A stretch of 64,000 bases of DNA from Parapedobacter sp035556095 (GTDB lineage: Bacteria; Bacteroidota; Bacteroidia; Sphingobacteriales; Sphingobacteriaceae), in NCBI RefSeq assembly GCF_035556095.1, contig NZ_DATMFT010000012.1, forward strand, positions 83,681 to 147,680, in the 5' to 3' direction. The position numbers were made by a program, and so were the translations under genes. Positions 1 through 9,600 of this stretch are shown one piece after another (the stretch's first letter is position 1; the number at the start of each line of letters is the position of its first letter). The notes below the pieces were generated by a model. It had not been told where the DNA came from. It made no database searches and saw nothing but the letters and a program-made list of their open reading frames with translations.

Positions 1-1520
1 AGGTACTTGACGCAACCGAACTGGAACGCCGGCGTTGGGCGGCAGAAGTGAAGTTCCTCAAGGCATACTACCACTTCCATTTACTGCGCTATTATGGTCC
101 CATTCCGTTGGTCCGTGAAAACATGCCCATTTCAGCGTCGGTAGCAGAAACCAAAGTGAAGCGGCAGCCCGTTGATGATTGTTTTGCCTATGTCGTGGAG
201 TTATTGGATGAAGCCATACCGGAGCTGCCCCCTATCATCCAGGCCGAGGCGACCGAAATGGGCCGGATAACCCGGGTTATTGCGCTATCCGTGAAAGCAA
301 AGGCATTGGTGCTTGCTGCCAGCCCCCTTTTCAATGGCAACTCGGACTATGCAAGTTTCAAAGGCCGCGATGGGACGGCGTTCTTCAACCAAACCGTCGA
401 CCCAGATAAGTGGCGTATCGCAGCTGAGGCATGCAAAGCGGCGATAGACGCCGCGCATGATGCCGGGCACAAGCTGTATTATTATCACGAAAATGAACCA
501 AACGCCTCATTTGTCTCGCCGGAGACGAACGTGAAGATGAATATTCGATATGCGGTTACCGACCGGTGGAACCCCGAGATCATCTGGGGGAATGTGAAGA
601 GCCTGTCTGCCGAAAATCAACGGGAAGCACAAGCCCGCTTAGACGGGAGCACGTCGGGGTTGTCGGTTTCTAGTACGTTGGGAGCCACCCTCAAGATGGT
701 GGAAATGTTCTATTCGAACCATGGTGTACCGATTACCGAAGACAAGGCTTGGGATTACGGGGGGCGATACGATTTGAAATCGGCAGGGGCGAGTGAGCGG
801 TATTACATTAAAGAGGGATACCAGACGGTTAAGCTCAATTTTGACCGGGAACCTCGCTTTTATGCTTCACTGGGATTCGACGGCTCCATTTGGTATGGCC
901 AAGGGCGGCTGAACGAAGCGAATAGTTGGTTTGTCGAGGCGAAGTTCGGGCAGAATGCGGGCGGCATGCCAATGCATGGCTATTCCGCTACCGGATATTG
1001 GCCAAAGAAACTAGTCCACCCGGAAAGCGTGTATTCGTCTACGGTCGATTTTTCGATCGTGAACTATCCCAATCCGGAAATCAGGCTTGCCGACTTGTAT
1101 TTATTATATGCCGAAACCATCAATGAAAGTCAGGGCCCCGTTGCCGAAGCTCTCCATTATATCGATGAAGTACGGGCCAGAGCCGGGCTGGCCGGCGTCG
1201 AGGAATCGTGGTCGGCTTATTCCAACCGGCCCGATAAGTACACGACCAAAGAGGGATTGCGTGAAATTATCCATGGTGAGCGTGCCATCGAATTGGCTTT
1301 TGAGGGACACCGGTCGTGGGATTTAAAGCGATGGAAGAAATCCATGGACGAGCTCAACTACCGGATACAAGGTTGGGACATCACCCAGGAGGAAGCCCGG
1401 GCATACTATACGGTGTCTACAATCTTTAATCGAAAGTTTTATTTTCGTGATTACTTCTGGCCTATCAGGGAATTGGAACTGGTAAGAAACAAGAACCTCG
1501 TGCAAAACCCGGGTTGGTAA
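1..1520 (+). CDS. RagB/SusD family nutrient-uptake outer membrane lipoprotein, 5'-truncated by window edge
   Basis: SusD proteins are surface lipoproteins that bind a glycan and cap the SusC TonB-dependent channel that imports it. The frame is open to the left edge (the GTG at 48 is internal), so the signal peptide, lipobox and an N-terminal stretch lie outside. What is seen is typical: a conserved helix with KAYYHFHLLRYYG followed by PIPLV, a middle region rich in aromatic residues, and the C-terminal family block ERAIELAFEGHRSWDLKRW followed by a final YFWPIRELEL-type segment. The partner susC is expected just upstream, outside the window. The two lipoprotein genes that follow closely on the same strand are usual SusD companions. 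The family assignment is secure; the glycan cannot be read from the sequence. Confidence 0.95.
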   Translation, partial: VLDATELERRRWAAEVKFLKAYYHFHLLRYYGPIPLVRENMPISASVAETKVKRQPVDDCFAYVVELLDEAIPELPPIIQAEATEMGRITRVIALSVKAKALVLAASPLFNGNSDYASFKGRDGTAFFNQTVDPDKWRIAAEACKAAIDAAHDAGHKLYYYHENEPNASFVSPETNVKMNIRYAVTDRWNPEIIWGNVKSLSAENQREAQARLDGSTSGLSVSSTLGATLKMVEMFYSNHGVPITEDKAWDYGGRYDLKSAGASERYYIKEGYQTVKLNFDREPRFYASLGFDGSIWYGQGRLNEANSWFVEAKFGQNAGGMPMHGYSATGYWPKKLVHPESVYSSTVDFSIVNYPNPEIRLADLYLLYAETINESQGPVAEALHYIDEVRARAGLAGVEESWSAYSNRPDKYTTKEGLREIIHGERAIELAFEGHRSWDLKRWKKSMDELNYRIQGWDITQEEARAYYTVSTIFNRKFYFRDYFWPIRELELVRNKNLVQNPGW

Positions 1521-1556
1521 CCATCCCATAAACATATAAATTAGTTAACGAATATC

Positions 1557-2732
1557 ATGAGCAAAGTAAGATTTCTGATCGGATGGTCGTGGTTGATATT
1601 TTTTGCAATCGCGTGCAAGGAAGAGTTGCCCGCTCCGATTTTAACGGCTGGGGGAAAACCGGCTCCTGTATACCAAGTGGAAGTGTCGAATTTGCCAGGC
1701 GGCGCTAAGCTCCAATACGAATTGCCAGACACCGAAGATTTGTTGTACGTGAAAGCGGTTTATGAATTTCCCGAGGGATACTTCCACGAGGTGAAAGCTT
1801 CGGCCTATGTGGATACGTTGGTAATCGAAGGAATCGGTAATACAAACGAACGCGAAGTGACGTTGTATGCGGTTAGTCGTTCGGAGGTTGAATCTGAACC
1901 GGTTTCGGTTAAGATAAGCCCGCTTACACCTCCGGTTGATCAAATTGCATCCTCGTTTGTGTTTACACCTACCTTCGGTGGTATTTCCGTTGGTTTTGAA
2001 AATGTAGACACAATCAACGTTGTCATCAGTCTCTTGAAGAAAGTAAACGATGAATGGGTACCCGTCGACGAATTATATACAAAAAGGCAGCAGGGAACCC
2101 TGACGGTGCGGAATCAGGAGGCCACGGAAATCCTGTTTGGTGCATTTGTGAGGGACCGATGGAATAATAAGTCAGATACGGTGGAAGTATCCCTCACGCC
2201 ACTTTTCGAAATACAGATTCCTAATCCGGTGCCTATTACAGCGCTTCCCGGAGATTATCACCTTTTCTGGGGCGGGTTGGATTACAGCAAAATGGTAGAT
2301 GGCGAAGTATCCACGACGATGGAAACGTGGTTAGACAATGCCACGCCGATGCCGCAGTCCTTTACGCTCGATTTTGGAGTTCCGACCCAATTCAGTCGTT
2401 TCAAATACTTTATGTATCCGGTTGGCGCACACTATGAGTTCAATTATGCGTGCCCTGAAAAATGGGAGGTTTGGGGAGCCAATGAATTGACCGACGATTG
2501 GAATAATTGGACGAAATTGATGGATTGTGTGGCCGTGAAGCCATCAGGAGCACCCTTGGGCGTGATGACACAAGAAGACCAGGAAGCGTCGCGGGCGGGG
2601 CTCGATTTCGACTTTCCGGTAGGAACGCCCGCTTATCGTTATATCCGATGGAAAACAACGAAGACATTTGGAGGTATGAGATCGGTCGGCATTGCTGAGC
2701 TCACTTTTTGGGGAAATCAAACGAACAACTGA
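1557..2732 (+). CDS. DUF4959/DUF5126/DUF5000 surface lipoprotein
   Basis: This 391-residue lipoprotein has a hydrophobic signal segment ending in a lipobox (FAIAC, acylated Cys about residue 20). The order of regions matches a recurrent SusC/SusD-associated architecture: a DUF4959-like fibronectin-type domain (about residues 35-130, with LLYVKAVYEFPEG), a DUF5126-like middle domain (about 130-220, ending VRDRWNNKSDTV), and a C-terminal DUF5000 domain related to F5/8 type C carbohydrate-binding discoidin folds (about 235-391, with LPGDYHLFW, PEKWEVWG and IAELTFWGN). The likely role is an accessory glycan-binding protein at the cell surface. It starts 36 nt after susD and is followed by a paralogue with a nearly matching C-terminal domain. 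Domain names rest on remembered family patterns, not a profile search. Confidence 0.88.
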   Translation: MSKVRFLIGWSWLIFFAIACKEELPAPILTAGGKPAPVYQVEVSNLPGGAKLQYELPDTEDLLYVKAVYEFPEGYFHEVKASAYVDTLVIEGIGNTNEREVTLYAVSRSEVESEPVSVKISPLTPPVDQIASSFVFTPTFGGISVGFENVDTINVVISLLKKVNDEWVPVDELYTKRQQGTLTVRNQEATEILFGAFVRDRWNNKSDTVEVSLTPLFEIQIPNPVPITALPGDYHLFWGGLDYSKMVDGEVSTTMETWLDNATPMPQSFTLDFGVPTQFSRFKYFMYPVGAHYEFNYACPEKWEVWGANELTDDWNNWTKLMDCVAVKPSGAPLGVMTQEDQEASRAGLDFDFPVGTPAYRYIRWKTTKTFGGMRSVGIAELTFWGNQTNN

Positions 2733-2736
2733 GATC

Positions 2737-3969
2737 ATGAATTTACGTAATATAACGATTCTGGGCGTTGTGCTCTTCACATTAGCTTTTGTGTCCGGAT
2801 GTAAGGAAATGGATGATACCTACCGGGATTATATAGCCGAAGGCGAAGTTATCTATGCCCAAAAAGCTGATTCCGTCAAAGCCTATCCCGGCAGGCACCG
2901 CGTTAAATTGTCGTGGCCGATCGGACCGGACAAAAAGGTGGTAGGGGCATTGATATCATGGAATAATGGTGAACAGCAAATGGACCATCAGATCATTCGA
3001 GAGCCGGGAATCGATACAGTCCACGTGTGGCTTGCCGGACTGGATGAAGGCGGTTACCCCATCGATGTGGTAACGTATGATAAGTATGGGAACCATTCGG
3101 TCAAGATCAGTACGTATGCAGAAGCATTTGGGGATGATTATGAATCGCAACTGGTGAATGGAGTGCTGCGGTCCGCGGGCGCTGATGGCACCACAGCCCG
3201 CCTCGAATGGTATACGAATACCACGCAGGATGCTGCGGCGATGGAGGTTGTTCACATGGATCAAAATGATCAGACGCATATCACCACGCTGCCCTTGGGG
3301 GAGAATATACTGGAACTGACCGATTATAAGCCCAGTTCGGTTATCGAGTACCGAACGCTGTATATCCCAGGCGGTATCGCGGTCGATACGTTTTATTCCG
3401 AATACCATTCGGTGGTACCTGCGCCGACACCAAAAAAGTTGCCGAACCCGACACCGATTATGACACTCCCCGGCGACTATAATCAATTCTATGCCGGCTT
3501 GGACTACAGGTATTTCGTCGATGGCGATGTTACCAATATCGGTGAGACCGCCGTCACAGAAGCGTCTGCATTGCCCCAATCATTTACCCTTGATTTCCAT
3601 GTGCCTACGGCCTTCAATCATTTTAAGTATTTCATGTGGCCCACCGGTGCATCCTATGAGTTTGCCCATGCAAGCCCGGAAAAATGGGAAGTATGGGGCA
3701 GTAATGAGTTGGACGGCGATTGGCGTGCATGGACGAAGATTATGGATTGCGTTGCGATTAAGCCGTCCGGTTCGCCTGTAGGCACGTTGACAGCAGCGGA
3801 TACCGAAGCATCGCGGGCGGGCCTTGAATTTGAATTTCCCGAAGACACTCCACCTTATCGCTATCTTCGTTGGAAAACAACGAAAACGTTTGGCAACGTT
3901 CAGGCCGTAGGAGTCGCCGAAATCACGTTTTGGGGGAATCAAGAAACGCCGCTTCGGCCTATTGAATAA
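2737..3969 (+). CDS. DUF4998/DUF5000 surface lipoprotein
   Basis: This 410-residue lipoprotein starts at ATG 2737, four bases after the previous stop. That start is preferred over an upstream in-frame codon at 2692 because MNLRNITILGVVLF opens a proper signal peptide ending in the lipobox VSGC. After the Cys come KEMDDTYRDYIAEGE and KADSVKAYPG, characteristic of DUF4998 (two fibronectin-like modules, about residues 20-230). The last 165 residues form a DUF5000 discoidin-like domain that closely resembles that of the preceding gene (PQSFTLDF, PEKWEVWG, EASRAGL, YLRWKTTKTFG). It is most likely a second surface glycan-binding accessory protein of the SusC/SusD system. The paired architecture suggests duplication of the C-terminal half with exchange of the N-terminal domains. 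Confidence 0.88.
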   Translation: MNLRNITILGVVLFTLAFVSGCKEMDDTYRDYIAEGEVIYAQKADSVKAYPGRHRVKLSWPIGPDKKVVGALISWNNGEQQMDHQIIREPGIDTVHVWLAGLDEGGYPIDVVTYDKYGNHSVKISTYAEAFGDDYESQLVNGVLRSAGADGTTARLEWYTNTTQDAAAMEVVHMDQNDQTHITTLPLGENILELTDYKPSSVIEYRTLYIPGGIAVDTFYSEYHSVVPAPTPKKLPNPTPIMTLPGDYNQFYAGLDYRYFVDGDVTNIGETAVTEASALPQSFTLDFHVPTAFNHFKYFMWPTGASYEFAHASPEKWEVWGSNELDGDWRAWTKIMDCVAIKPSGSPVGTLTAADTEASRAGLEFEFPEDTPPYRYLRWKTTKTFGNVQAVGVAEITFWGNQETPLRPIE

Positions 3970-4172
3970 TATGCGAACTTGGCCGTTGGAGACCATACTC
4001 TGAGTGCGTTTGTAAATACTGTATCGGTAACTGCAAATGGGGTGGTGTCGTCGCATTCAAATATCCAATACATTTGCTTAATCCGGTTAAGCAAACAAAT
4101 GGAAAGAAATAGGGAAAATAAGCAGAACGGTAGCCAGAAAAATTCACGGGCTATTTGCGCATTCTTGCCGTA

Positions 4173-6887
4173 ATGGAAAACACTCGAAGAGAAATAAGGC
4201 TCGTCATCCTGTTAATCGTTTGTATTGTTAACGGCCTCGTTGTACGGGCCAATGATAAACCGCAATTCGACTGGGGAGCGGCTCCGTTTGTTCCTGTCGA
4301 CATCGAGGTTGCCGACGGTAAAATCATATTGTATAGCGAAGGTCAACAAGTAGATTTTTCGGGCGATCTATTTAAGCTGGACGCTGTAGGCCGCGTCAAT
4401 GCCGAGTGGTCCAAAAAAGAAGGCGATTTCATTACTTTGTTCTTAGCTGTCAGCGCATCGGCGGAATCGCGATTAAACAAGGTTACTTGGTTTTCGGGCG
4501 TTTGGGAAGATGGTGTTGAAAAAGTAGTTCATGCTACGGCGCTCATGGATAACACCGTGTTTCTTCGCAAGAATGGAATTTCCTTTTTTTTATCCTTAGA
4601 TTTTCCTTACAGCAGGATAGATAGCTCAGGCATACATTACCCTCCGGGCGTGATGCTACATGAAGGCCGAACGTATAATGCCCACACGTTGAGTATAGGC
4701 GCATGTAATCTGTCGGGAGAAATGATTGGAGCATTCGACCGCGCCGAGATTGAAGCGGTCTCTACGTATATTGAAAAGCGATTTACTTCGCGCTTTCAGC
4801 GCCCGATGGTTTTGTCTGCAAGTATAACCAACCAGATGACAGATGTGCGCGATAATCGCATCTTTTACTCGATGTATGATAACCCGACGATAGCTTTAAG
4901 CCCCGAGTTGGTGGAAGAGGACCTGCGATTGAACGCGGAACTCGGTATTGAATATTACCAGGTATTCGAAGGTGTATTTGATTGGCCCGACGAAGATCTT
5001 ACGGGTAATAACATGCGGAGTTTACAGCGTGCGGCGCGATCCTTGGGCGTAAAGATGGGTGATTATGCAGTTCCCCAAGGACTATATTGCCCCCATTACA
5101 ACCACCATCACCGGGCGTTAGATAGGCCTGATTGGTTGATCCGGGATGTTGGCGGAAATACGGGACCTGAATGCTTGGGCGTAAACGAGTATGTCGACAT
5201 GTTGACGAGTCGGTTAGTCGCACATAATAAAAAGTATGGCTTGCAAATTATATGCCTAGATTTTTTGAACATTCGATCCTGTTATGCAGACAATCATAAT
5301 CACCCCGTTGGCGACACTTACCAGCAAATATTGGGGCTGGTAAACATGATGGGCGCATTAAATGAATTAGACGAAAACTTCCTGGTTTGGTCAAACAGTG
5401 GTAATTGGATCGAATTGATGCCGAAATTAATCTGGTATAACCCTAATGTCTATCTAACGGACCCACATGTGCGGGAATATGCACCACATTTGAATATACT
5501 TAAGAACCTAGGCGATGGTCGCCGGGAGCAAATGGTCACCGTGCACGAGCAGTATTTTGTTCCTTATACGGCTTTTACGAATTACGAGTATTATCTTGCC
5601 CCAAATAGTAGGTTGGCTGATCCTCACGTGTTTGAATATAGTTTTCTTCAAGGACTCGCTGTTACCCCCAATATTGGCTTGGGCGAAATTCGGTCTTTCT
5701 TAGACCGAATACCCAGCAAAGATAATTTGCGCGTCAAATCATTTATCAAATATTGGCTGGAGTTTGTTCGAGAGCACTACGATGTATGGAGGTATACAAG
5801 CCGGTTAGGTGATCCGCCGGGCCCAGGTGCTGCAGAAGTGTATGGCCATATGAAAGAAGACCGGGGTTTTCTGTGCTTCGTCAACCAGAACGCCTTTCCC
5901 GTGAACAAGAAATTAGTGCTCGACGGCACGATGGGGTTGTCAAGTGGTACGTCATTCGTGTTGTCGGAAATTTATCCCAACAGGGCCCCTATTATCGAGC
6001 AACCGATACCTTTTGCACGTATGGGTGATACGATTAAATTCACGTTGGAGCCTTACTCGGTCCGCATCGTGGAAGTGGCTCCACGAGAAACTGCGCCAAC
6101 GGAGCCCACGGTATACGGCATAACGCCGTTACGCATAGATGAGATAGCGGGCGGGTACCGCTTCGCCCTGACAGTACGTCAAGGTATTGGAAAGGAAATA
6201 GCGGTTGTATTGCCTGAAGGTGAGAAGGTCACCGATGTTTTTGCCGTACAAAAACAGACGGTACCTATGTATACTTTTCCAGTGAGTGCGAAAATAATTG
6301 ATAAACAGGGAGCTATTGCCCGAATTCGTATTCAAGGGCCGAGGGAGGCAGCCCCCACGGCACTCACCCAATGGCGCGTAAATGGCGATCCATTGTATCG
6401 GACGTTTCCATCTGCCGAGCGGGAAGGGTTTCTAGGTGCATATGTTCATAATGCCTTTTCGGAAGACTATGAAGTATGGTTGACAGTTAAAACCGACAAC
6501 ATTACAGCTGCCGGCCCAACAACACCTGTTTTTTATCGCAAAACAACACTACAAACAAATGAAGCGGCCGACGCGGCCTCGGTAACGGGAGAGGCATCGT
6601 ACCAAACACAATTTACCTTGCCGTTTATTGAACGTTATGGACAAGACCGAAACCAACAAGACGACGCGATCGTCGAGTTAGGCTTTTCCAATCCAGCGGC
6701 TGTGGTGATAAAGGAAGTCAAATTAAATGGAGCCCAAGTGCCTATCAAGACCTTTGCCAATGCTAAAAATCCCACGCACAAGACCCATTATATTGAGTTG
6801 AAAGGGAATGTGGTGCCTGGGGCGGTCATGTTGGAACTTGTGGTGGAATACGTGGATACTAAAAAAAATGTAAAACATGTTAATTGA
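4173..6887 (+). CDS. secreted glycoside-hydrolase-like TIM-barrel protein, family not assigned
   Basis: This 904-residue exported protein has a signal peptide (hydrophobic LVILLIVCIVNGLVV, likely cleavage after VVRA). ATG 4173 is chosen over an in-frame start at 4155 because it places the charged n-region directly before the hydrophobic core. An N-terminal beta-rich region (about 25-215) is followed by a probable alpha/beta barrel (about 230-540) with features seen in retaining glycosidases: SMYDNPTIALSPELVEEDL, GIEYYQVFEGVFDWPDEDL, YGLQIICLDFLNIRS and FLVWSNSGNW. The acidic residues at those strand ends are candidate catalytic residues. Beta-sandwich-like segments follow to the C-terminus. 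The look is that of an alpha-galactosidase-type (clan GH-D) enzyme, but I cannot name a family. By eye its base composition is more AT-rich than the genes after it. Confidence 0.6.
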   Translation: MENTRREIRLVILLIVCIVNGLVVRANDKPQFDWGAAPFVPVDIEVADGKIILYSEGQQVDFSGDLFKLDAVGRVNAEWSKKEGDFITLFLAVSASAESRLNKVTWFSGVWEDGVEKVVHATALMDNTVFLRKNGISFFLSLDFPYSRIDSSGIHYPPGVMLHEGRTYNAHTLSIGACNLSGEMIGAFDRAEIEAVSTYIEKRFTSRFQRPMVLSASITNQMTDVRDNRIFYSMYDNPTIALSPELVEEDLRLNAELGIEYYQVFEGVFDWPDEDLTGNNMRSLQRAARSLGVKMGDYAVPQGLYCPHYNHHHRALDRPDWLIRDVGGNTGPECLGVNEYVDMLTSRLVAHNKKYGLQIICLDFLNIRSCYADNHNHPVGDTYQQILGLVNMMGALNELDENFLVWSNSGNWIELMPKLIWYNPNVYLTDPHVREYAPHLNILKNLGDGRREQMVTVHEQYFVPYTAFTNYEYYLAPNSRLADPHVFEYSFLQGLAVTPNIGLGEIRSFLDRIPSKDNLRVKSFIKYWLEFVREHYDVWRYTSRLGDPPGPGAAEVYGHMKEDRGFLCFVNQNAFPVNKKLVLDGTMGLSSGTSFVLSEIYPNRAPIIEQPIPFARMGDTIKFTLEPYSVRIVEVAPRETAPTEPTVYGITPLRIDEIAGGYRFALTVRQGIGKEIAVVLPEGEKVTDVFAVQKQTVPMYTFPVSAKIIDKQGAIARIRIQGPREAAPTALTQWRVNGDPLYRTFPSAEREGFLGAYVHNAFSEDYEVWLTVKTDNITAAGPTTPVFYRKTTLQTNEAADAASVTGEASYQTQFTLPFIERYGQDRNQQDDAIVELGFSNPAAVVIKEVKLNGAQVPIKTFANAKNPTHKTHYIELKGNVVPGAVMLELVVEYVDTKKNVKHVN

Positions 6888-6888
6888 A

Positions 6889-9597
6889 ATGAAGCTGAAT
6901 CTTAAGTATGGAATGTTAGCGGCACTCACGATGTTGCTTTTTAAACCGGCCCAGGGCGATACGGACCTGCGCATCAGAATCGAATGGAAGCAGGGACAAC
7001 AAGCGGGTATGATTGGGGTTGATAATGGTAGCATTTCACGGCTTACAATTCATAAGGGGCGTGGGAAGGTGGCCGAAGACCACTACCATTTTACGCGGGA
7101 TGGCAACAATGCATTGGTTGTTGACTGTGAGGACGTAAACCTGACGGTAGGCCCCGGCTCGACGGTGATAACAGTCGATAACCAGCCTAATGCCTTTTCG
7201 TTTTTCCTGCGAGACGTGACATCGGATTATCCCATTTATATACCGGCCTACGGTGTGATGGTGCTGCGCGCCGATGATCCACGGTCGTACGAGGACGTGG
7301 AACGCGCGGTTTTGTCAAGGAAATCGAAAACCAAGATCCAACAGCTTACCGATTCGCCAGAGGAGGCTTCGTTCGCTTCCGTTGAAAATCGCACGCGGGA
7401 CATGTCTGTACCGACATGGTTGGGCACAAGCCGTGATTTCCGGATTTTTCAGATTACGGAAGCATTGTCCGATCAGTCGCCCGGCGAGGCCAATATCATC
7501 TCTCCGCGAAGGTCGGTTTCGGCGGTAACGCTGCCCGAAGCCGGAGACCAAGCGGCAAATTACCTCTACACTGTAGGACGTGGTGTCGGCGTGCAAGATA
7601 ATATTTCGCGTCGCCTCGATCAGGGGTCGCTGCCCATATTGCATAGTACCTTGACCGACGACGATATCCAATACCACTCGACCACCTTTGTCTCGTTTGA
7701 AAAATCGGCCCTTTCGTTGGGTTCCCGGTTCGGTACTGACTTTTTGGTGGCCGACAGCCATAGCGGCGGGCATATGTTTACGGAGGACCAAAAGCAATTG
7801 CTCGCGGAGCGGCAGGGTGAAGTGCTCAACCCGGATGAAGAAACCGTGTTGTATTTCCGGTCGGAAGCGGTCAACACCGGTACCGTGCCGCGATATGCCT
7901 GGTTCAAGGCCCCACGGCCCGGCACGGGTTGGCACCATAGGAATGAATATACGTTCGATGCAACGACAGGCTTTTCCACTTACGCTTCGGGGCGGGTGTT
8001 CTGTATTTCCCGTTTGAACGGCGAACCTTTGCAGAACGAGGAAATCGCTGTCTTGGTAGCGCCGGGCGAAAAGGTGGTGTTTGAGTTTTGTGTCCCCCAT
8101 AGCCCTGTCGACAGCGCCCGGGCTACGGCACTGGCCAGCCAATCGTTCGACCAACGGTACACCGAAGCGAAAAAGTTCTGGCAAGACAAGCTCGCCCAAG
8201 CGGCGACCATCAAGCTACCCGAAAAGCGGATCGAAGAAATGATCAAGGCCGGTCTGTTACACCTCGACCTGATTACCTTTGGCAATGATCCCGATGAGAC
8301 CCTGGCACCGAACATCGGGGTATATTCGCCGATCGGCACGGAGAGTTCGCCGATTATCCAATTTTACAATTCGATGGGTTGGCAAGATATCGCCAAACGC
8401 TCGCTCACCTATTTTTTGGATAAGCAGCACGAAAATGGATTCATCCAGAATTTCGGCGGCTATATGGTCGAGACCGGCGCGGCGCTGTGGACCATGGGCG
8501 AATACTTCAGATATACCAACGATACAGAGTGGGCGCGGGAGGCGGCATCCAAGCTGTTGAAATCGGCCGACTATCTCATTGAGTGGCGCAACCAGAGCAA
8601 GAAAGGCGAGCTGCAGGGTCGGGGCTACGGGATGATCTCCGGGAAGGTTGCCGATCCGGAAGACCATTTCCACCAGTTTATGCTGAACGGTTATGCATAT
8701 ATCGGTATGGGCCGGGTCGCCGAGGTGCTTGCTGCCATCGGTCACGGGGAGGCCGATCGGATTGGCAAGGAGGCGGCCGCCTGGAAAGCGGATATCCGCG
8801 AGTCGTTCTTTAACGTAATGGCGCTTTCGCCGGTTGTGCCTTTGGGTGATGGCACGTGGTGCCCCACGGCGCCGCCATGGACCGAGGCCGTGGGTTTACG
8901 GGCACTGCACGTGAAGCCGGAAGTATTCTGGTCGCATGGCACGGTCACGGTGTCAGATGCGATGCTCGGGCCACTCTACCTGGTGTTCTGTGAAGTGCTT
9001 GATGCGGATGAGCCGGCGGCAAGGATGCTGTTGGATTACCACAGCGAGCTGTTTTACCAAGGCAATGCGGCATTCAGCCAACCTTATTACAGCCGCCACA
9101 ATTGGATGCAGGCGAAGTTGGGCATGGCCAAACCATTTTTGGAAACGTACTACAGTACCTTCGCGGCATTAGCCGATCGGGAAACATATTCCTTTTGGGA
9201 ACATTTATATAAGGTGAGTCCGCATAAAACCCATGAAGAGGGCTGGTTCTTGATGGAAACCCGATGGATGCTGTATATGGAAGACGGGCGTGCGCTGGAT
9301 CTATTTAAGACCATACCGCGGGCTTGGATGGCCGATGGGGAAGCAATTGTATTGGATGGTGTGCAGAGTTATTTCGGTCCGTTGCGTGTGCAAGCGAAAT
9401 CGCATGTGGGAGCGGGTTACATCGAAGCGACCGTGGAAAGCACGGGTGATCGGAAGCCCGAGACGGTGCGGATCAGGCTACCGCATCCCAATCACAGCAA
9501 ACCCGTTCACGTCGATGGCGGAACGTATGAAGAAAAAACGGAAAGCGTTGTGGTTACCAATTTCAATGGCAAAGCAACGGTCCGGCTAACGTTTTAA
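6889..9597 (+). CDS. secreted six-hairpin (alpha/alpha toroid) glycosidase-like protein
   Basis: This is a 902-residue protein with a signal peptide (MKLNLKYGMLAALTMLLF, cleavage likely near QGDTD). ATG 6889 lies one base after the stop of the preceding gene; an ATG at 6877 overlapping that gene by 11 nt is the alternative and would add four residues. The N-terminal half (about 25-390) is beta-rich. The C-terminal half (about 400-830) has the helix pairs of a six-hairpin toroid, with SMGWQDIAKRSLTYFLDKQ, NGFIQNFGGYMVETGAALW, EYFRYTNDTEW, and acidic/aromatic clusters such as TAPPWTEAVG and HKTHEEGWFLMETRW. A small beta domain closes the chain. This fold is shared by GH15, GH63, GH78 and GH127-like enzymes; the exact family and substrate are unknown. 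It probably acts with the upstream enzyme on the glycan held by SusD. Confidence 0.65.
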   Translation: MKLNLKYGMLAALTMLLFKPAQGDTDLRIRIEWKQGQQAGMIGVDNGSISRLTIHKGRGKVAEDHYHFTRDGNNALVVDCEDVNLTVGPGSTVITVDNQPNAFSFFLRDVTSDYPIYIPAYGVMVLRADDPRSYEDVERAVLSRKSKTKIQQLTDSPEEASFASVENRTRDMSVPTWLGTSRDFRIFQITEALSDQSPGEANIISPRRSVSAVTLPEAGDQAANYLYTVGRGVGVQDNISRRLDQGSLPILHSTLTDDDIQYHSTTFVSFEKSALSLGSRFGTDFLVADSHSGGHMFTEDQKQLLAERQGEVLNPDEETVLYFRSEAVNTGTVPRYAWFKAPRPGTGWHHRNEYTFDATTGFSTYASGRVFCISRLNGEPLQNEEIAVLVAPGEKVVFEFCVPHSPVDSARATALASQSFDQRYTEAKKFWQDKLAQAATIKLPEKRIEEMIKAGLLHLDLITFGNDPDETLAPNIGVYSPIGTESSPIIQFYNSMGWQDIAKRSLTYFLDKQHENGFIQNFGGYMVETGAALWTMGEYFRYTNDTEWAREAASKLLKSADYLIEWRNQSKKGELQGRGYGMISGKVADPEDHFHQFMLNGYAYIGMGRVAEVLAAIGHGEADRIGKEAAAWKADIRESFFNVMALSPVVPLGDGTWCPTAPPWTEAVGLRALHVKPEVFWSHGTVTVSDAMLGPLYLVFCEVLDADEPAARMLLDYHSELFYQGNAAFSQPYYSRHNWMQAKLGMAKPFLETYYSTFAALADRETYSFWEHLYKVSPHKTHEEGWFLMETRWMLYMEDGRALDLFKTIPRAWMADGEAIVLDGVQSYFGPLRVQAKSHVGAGYIEATVESTGDRKPETVRIRLPHPNHSKPVHVDGGTYEEKTESVVVTNFNGKATVRLTF

Positions 9598-9600
9598 GGT

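Noticed and set aside
7315..8199. 294-codon open frame on the minus strand inside the six-hairpin enzyme gene
   Set aside because: Antisense shadow of a GC-rich coding gene; rich in Arg, His and Cys, no domain pattern, no promoter.
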